A stretch of 64,000 nucleotides of DNA from Chaenocephalus aceratus (lineage: Eukaryota > Chordata > Actinopteri > Perciformes > Channichthyidae). The notes below the pieces were generated by a model, which was not told where the DNA came from, made no database searches, and saw only the letters and a list, made by a program, of their open reading frames with translations. Positions 38,056 to 64,000 of the stretch are shown piece after piece. A program made the translations under genes and the position numbers. Positions within the stretch are counted from its first letter, which is position 1. Every line of letters begins with the position of its first letter. The stretch spans positions 1,895,326 through 1,959,325 of the forward strand of contig CM043790.1 in the NCBI GenBank assembly GCA_023974075.1, read 5' to 3'.

Positions 38056-38888
38056 TTGGACAGAGTCGTATTGTCTATGATTCTTTATTTTTGTTTTTCA
38101 TAGAGAACATTTAAAATGGTTCATACCCCCACAATAACTGACATCACTTATCTGGTCTTTAACACTGACACAGGAACAAGGGAACATGTACACAGGTACA
38201 TAAACACACATCACAAACATCCCATCTACAGTGTTTACTCCCCCAACAGAAACAACTTAAAACAGAAACATCATGAGACCCCGAGACACACAGCCAAGGC
38301 CTGTCCCACTTTACAAAACGGTGCAGTAGTAAAGGAACGACCACATCTACAAAAGTAACAAAAATGACCATGCAACCTATCAGGGTGGAAGTGCTTGTAA
38401 TTTTGGAAGTTTTTTACTTTTTTAAAAGGATATCAATATCAATGCCTAGAAAATCACCAGTAAAAATAGCTCATCTCTGTAAAAATGTGCTGGCAGGACA
38501 CCCCTTGGCTGTGGAATTATTTTCTTTGTCACAAAGTTGTTGTTTTTTGTTGCTCTTTTTGTCTCCAATACAACAACAATAACACTGTTTCTTCTTAATA
38601 CAAATATGTACAGAGACTTCCACATGTTTCAAAATAACGCCCTGCACACTGATGCATTATCTAGGGATGAAGATGATGAAGATGATGTTTTTCAGATTCC
38701 TTCACAGAAACTGTCCGTGCAGTTTGGTACCTGAATCCACACAATGACGAGATCACAGTTACTTTAGCCTAACAGGAGTGTGTACTTTTGTATCTGTGGC
38801 ACAACAGAATGCCCTCTACCTACACAGTAACCCCCCCCCCCCCCCCAAACCCCGCCCCAAGATACCGACACACTGATACAAAATGAAA

Positions 38889-39083
38889 TGTTGATTATAA
38901 TTAAATGTATTATGAGATTTCACAAAACTGTATTAGGTTAGTTGTCAGCAATAATATTAAGTTTAAATTAAACATATTAGGTTCAACTTAATATTATTGC
39001 TTTCAACTAACCTAATACAGTGATGTGAAATCTGTTGACATAAGACATTTAATTTAAGTCAACGGTTCAGTTTTTTCAGTGCA
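38889..39083. mobile_element. Foldback MITE (ACTGTATTAGGTTAGTTG arms)
   Basis: The inverted arms include ACTGTATTAGGTTAGTTG and CAATAATATTAAGTT on the left and their complements on the right. A related copy lies at 56066-56199. Confidence 0.65.
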
Positions 39084-41199
39084 GTATTGTTAAGAGATCT
39101 AGATCCGGACCAGAACACTATTAGAACCAGGTTTGCCAAATGTAAACTACCATATGTTGAAATGAGTGGAGTGAGAAAGGCACACATGATAAGACCACAC
39201 GGCTTGTAACTACAGCGGGGGGTGGGGGGTGTCTGGAGGGGGGGGCTTTTGGTTTTGCTCAGCTCGATGAAAAGTGCCTCGACTAATCATCCCTATCTTT
39301 GAGTCAATTTCTACGTCAAAGTGTGACCAGAACCTGGACCTAACATGGAATCAGGATGCGAAGGTGTGCCCCCCCCCGCCCCACCTGCTACCCCCCTTCC
39401 TAAAACACACAGCTGGGTTTTGGTCTGGGCTGGTCTCCCTGAAAGTTCCATCATGTTAAATTCATTTATATTCCGGCTGGAAGCTGGGGCCCTGACCAGC
39501 CTGTTTTTAATGTATTTGCTATTTAGAATCATCTGAATAAAGCTGCCCCCCCATCACTCTGTACTCTCAGTAAATCAGAAACACGAGTACATGGGCGCAG
39601 GATTGGCTGGAGGCTGCGTTTGCTTTCTCCGCTGACATTTTTCTGAAAATGCGATGCTTTCATGGCCTCAGTGTTATTCATTTACATACCTCAGTAGACA
39701 ATTTCATCAAGCAGTTTAAAAGGGGTCATGCCATATCAAATAAGTTACGAGAATATTCACAGTCTTTAACACTCTTGGGTAGTATTCTCGTGCATTTTCA
39801 AGAGAGGAAGAATATACTACTTTGTTAACCAAATGCATCAAAATGATCTTTCCTGAGGAAAGGTTACACGAGACACGAGGAAGGGGAGGGCGGGTTTAAA
39901 AGTCATAAAAGCTTTCGACACAGCTTTTGAGTGTTGGACACATATTTATGCAACAAACGCCTCCTCCTAAAGCCTGGCTAATCAATTTCCCACTCCCACA
40001 CGCACTTCTCATTTCCCCCCCCTGACCTACGGCTCACTGCTTCGGCTGCTCTCCACGCTCACCTGAGAACCACTTCCTGCTTCCTGTCAGTCTCTTTTGG
40101 TTTTAGTTTGGAAAGGAAAGTAGCGCTTCCTTTATTTATACATTTCTCTGACAGCTGAATCAAAGACACGTCTCTATGTAACACAGCTTGTTGTCTTCTG
40201 CAACAAACAATGCCCCCCCCCCCCCAGCGGAGGGGGATATTGCCTGTGATCTATTAGGGTTCTTATAAGTCCAATTCTGGCATTTTCCTCAGCTATTCAG
40301 AAAGTGCGCACAGGGGTTTCATTCTAAATTGGCTAAGAGCACATTTACAACATGCCTCTGACATCAGAGTCACACACGGTATGGTACTGCAACAGATCAC
40401 TCAAAGGCAGGTCACACTGACCCCCCCCCTCCAACAGCAGAGACATGGGCTCGTAGCAAGCAGGCCTCACTAGTAAAAATACAAGGACTGCACAATGCTG
40501 CCAAACACTAAGTGCAGAACATTATTTAACTATACATGAACTCACATTACACTTAGGAACCAACCATGTAGTTTCAAATGACAGTAACTTCAGATTCAGT
40601 ACAACACACAGTATGTTTCTGACATTTCTGGATCAAGGACAGACAAGTACAGGAAATGAGAAGAAAGAAACCTATGAACCCTTCCGACTGTATGATCAAC
40701 AATGCCTTCAGCTTGAGTGAATGGTTTGTTTAAAGCCACAGTTGAGCAGGTCTTATGGTATTGAATCAGGTGTAGCTGGCTCTTACTGAGAGCGCTCTCC
40801 TACACAGCTAGTGATCCTTTGTTCAGGTTATACAAGAGAAGAAGAAGTCAACAAGTACACTGGAAAAATATATGTATGTTTATATTCATATATATAGCAT
40901 CTTTAAAATCTATTTATACAGAATGTATATATAGTGTACTAATGGCCATCTTGGCAGAGAAATAAAGGCATCTGAAACAATCACCGCTCTCTGATGCCAT
41001 GGTCGCCCGGGACCAGACATTTGTTACATTGCAGAAATGCGAAGAATCAGGAAAGAAAGTGAGTTCTTTTTTTCTTCTTTTTTTAGTGGCACTTTGTGCA
41101 TCAAAAAATTAAAATCTAGAGTAAGGCTACAAGGGTGTGTATATTTATCTGATATAAGTTTGTCAAAGGAGGCCATCCTACAGTTTCCTCGATATGTTG

Positions 41200-41202
<3 letters not shown>

Positions 41203-41257
<55 letters not shown>

Positions 41258-41270
41258 GTGTGTGTGTGTT
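41203..41270. repeat. (TG)n microsatellite
   Basis: About 34 TG units with one GC interruption. Confidence 0.95.
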
Positions 41271-42964
41271 ACACCCATACATCCAGCCTGAACCACTGCT
41301 GGATCACAGCTCTATATATGTACCATTGTGCTGATGAAAGTATACATAAGACAGCGTTAAGAAGCATCCATGGTACATTACAGAGTTAGGGTGAGCCGGT
41401 GCTGGCCGCTACAAAGCGCTTGGGAGAGGTAACATTTTTCATTTTTGAAAATAACTTTTCCTGGTTTTCTTTTACCTGACAAAAGCAACACACAGAGAGC
41501 AGAGAGCAACAGAACACTTGTTAGTTTCTTTTCTGTCTTTACAATCAGCTGCTGGTATGTCTAGGTATAAGCCTAAGTAATCAAACAGTATTTGTATTGA
41601 TTTTCTTTATTTAAATATTAGCAGTGGAATCTTTAAGACTACTCAGATTCAACCGTTACATCACAGAAATAAATAACAAAATAAATATACAGCCATATCA
41701 GTCCATTTCTTTCATATTAAATAAATAATAAATACAATACTTTTTTTCTCAGCAGTGGGCTTCTGAATGTAGCAGTAACAGAAATAACATTTAATAAACC
41801 AACAAAATAAAAACAAGAACAACCCCAAAAGATTTTTGTAAAATTATCAAAAGGTTTTGTCAGTTATAAAACATCTGCACTTAAAAAGGTTTTTAAAAAG
41901 TACTCAAAACAAAATATGCCTCTTCAGTTCTCTATATAGTTTCTTAAAATATGAACTGAGACATCTGCAAATCGCATGATAATCAGTAAGGATGCTTTCG
42001 TGTGTGTGTGTTGTACAAAACAAAGTTAATAAATAGATTGCTTCAAATAAATAAACCTCAATAACATAAATGGCAATAAGTTACAATTTAAAAGTTCACA
42101 AGTTTAAATAATTAATATATATAACAATAATTAATGTACGAAAAAACTAGTCATTGAAATGAAGTGCAATTCCTATGTCCATAAATACTATTGATATGAC
42201 TAACTGAATTTGAAATGTGTGCACACTATCACTATCATCATTTCAGTAAAGGAAATCTGCTGCTTGTAAAATCATGATATCAGCTGTCCCGTGGAAAATA
42301 AACACCACTCACTGTTCCTGGAATAGTCACATGACCTTACTTGAAGATTATTTCCCCACTGCTAAACTGAGTCAACATTGCGCTGTTGACATCTTTTCCG
42401 CTGTAATACCGCAAAGCAAACACACATTCACACATAGTGCGTGCTTCGTATTGCCGGGGTGTGTGTGGTCATGAATTGGAGAGCTCGGGAGAACACACAC
42501 ACTCGCCACAGTGTGTGTGACAGGACAACACTGAGAGTCAAAACGTCCTCTTCACATTCAGGCGATCCCGTGTTCACGCTCCTCCGAGTTTCAGTCTGAT
42601 ATGAAGCTGCCAACAGTGAACCCCTCTCCAAAGATAGTTACGGACACAACAGAGACAACAGGCAAACATACAGCATAATAAAATCCCCAGATGCAGTTTG
42701 TAGTAACATTATTCTTCTTCCCATCCATCCTGGCTGAAGGCTCCCAGCAGCAGCATGGTGTGGATTTGGTCCGCGTCACTTTTCTTCTAACAGTGCTCCC
42801 TGGGTTGATTTCTTTTTTCAAAGTTGCCGTTTTATTTAAATAACCTGAATTCCCTTTTTGTTTTTGAATCATATTTCAATATATTGTAGAGTATTTCAAC
42901 ATCTCTCCTCCACCTGGCCGTCGCTCCGTCTCCTCCGGCACACTCCTGCGCTCCAGGACAGGCC

Positions 42965-63991
<21,027 letters not shown>

Positions 63992-64000
63992 CTGCACGCA

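Larger units (their letters stand above)
38084..42964 (-). other. myt1: Probable long 3' UTR of myt1
   Basis: No other gene is visible between the myt1 stop and 38 kb. The sequence is unique and AT-rich with many ATTTA-type motifs on the minus strand and several AATAAA hexamers; the most distal considered is at 38084-38089. Long AU-rich 3' UTRs are usual for neuronal transcription factors. The extent is inferred. A foldback MITE (38889-39083), homopolymer G/C runs and a TG repeat lie inside. Confidence 0.35.

Overview
The window is vertebrate, almost certainly teleost fish. It holds two spliced genes with GT-AG introns, long (CA)n, (TAG)n and C/G homopolymer runs, and many fish-type repeats (Rex1 and L2 LINEs, a tRNA-SINE with an L2-like tail, hAT, Harbinger-like and TTAA-type elements). 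No bacterial, plasmid, CRISPR or phage features are seen.

Genes. Two genes lie on the minus strand. myt1 (myelin transcription factor 1, a neural CCHHC zinc-finger repressor) occupies 42965-63991 as 14 coding exons; its 5' half lies beyond position 64000. pcmtd2 (PIMT-like methyltransferase-domain protein with an Elongin BC/Cullin-box tail) occupies 20701-24151 as six coding exons, with a candidate non-coding first exon and promoter near 30.6-30.76 kb. Human MYT1 and PCMTD2 are also adjacent in the same order and orientation (20q13.33), so this is conserved microsynteny. A possible last coding exon of an unidentified plus-strand gene sits at 3491-3596.

Layout. 1-2945: CT-rich satellite-like tandem array. 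3-7 kb: possible terminal exon and 3' UTR, a TTAA-type MITE and a hAT-Charlie fossil. 7.3-17.1 kb: one L2 LINE (minus strand) split by a 7.8-kb insertion with a 6-bp target duplication and inverted arms that each carry a PC4-like gene; this is in turn split by a ZBED-type hAT, itself split by a long-TIR element. 17-20.7 kb: AT-rich sequence, the 5' part of a ZMYM-type hAT transposase and a foldback MITE. 20.7-30.8 kb: pcmtd2, with Rex1 and Harbinger-like insertions in its long first intron. 31.9-37.1 kb: a (CA)n tract and a multi-level nest of DNA transposons. 38-43 kb: probable long myt1 3' UTR. 43-64 kb: myt1 exons; the last intron holds a 1.7-kb (TAG)n array and another long-TIR element.

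Most unusual items: the PC4-bearing inverted-arm element at 7787-15551, whose arm also holds three dyads made of T-box-like half-sites, and the three-copy long-TIR family with CAAC termini (10694, 32909, 45566). All identifications come from reading the sequence; no database search was run.
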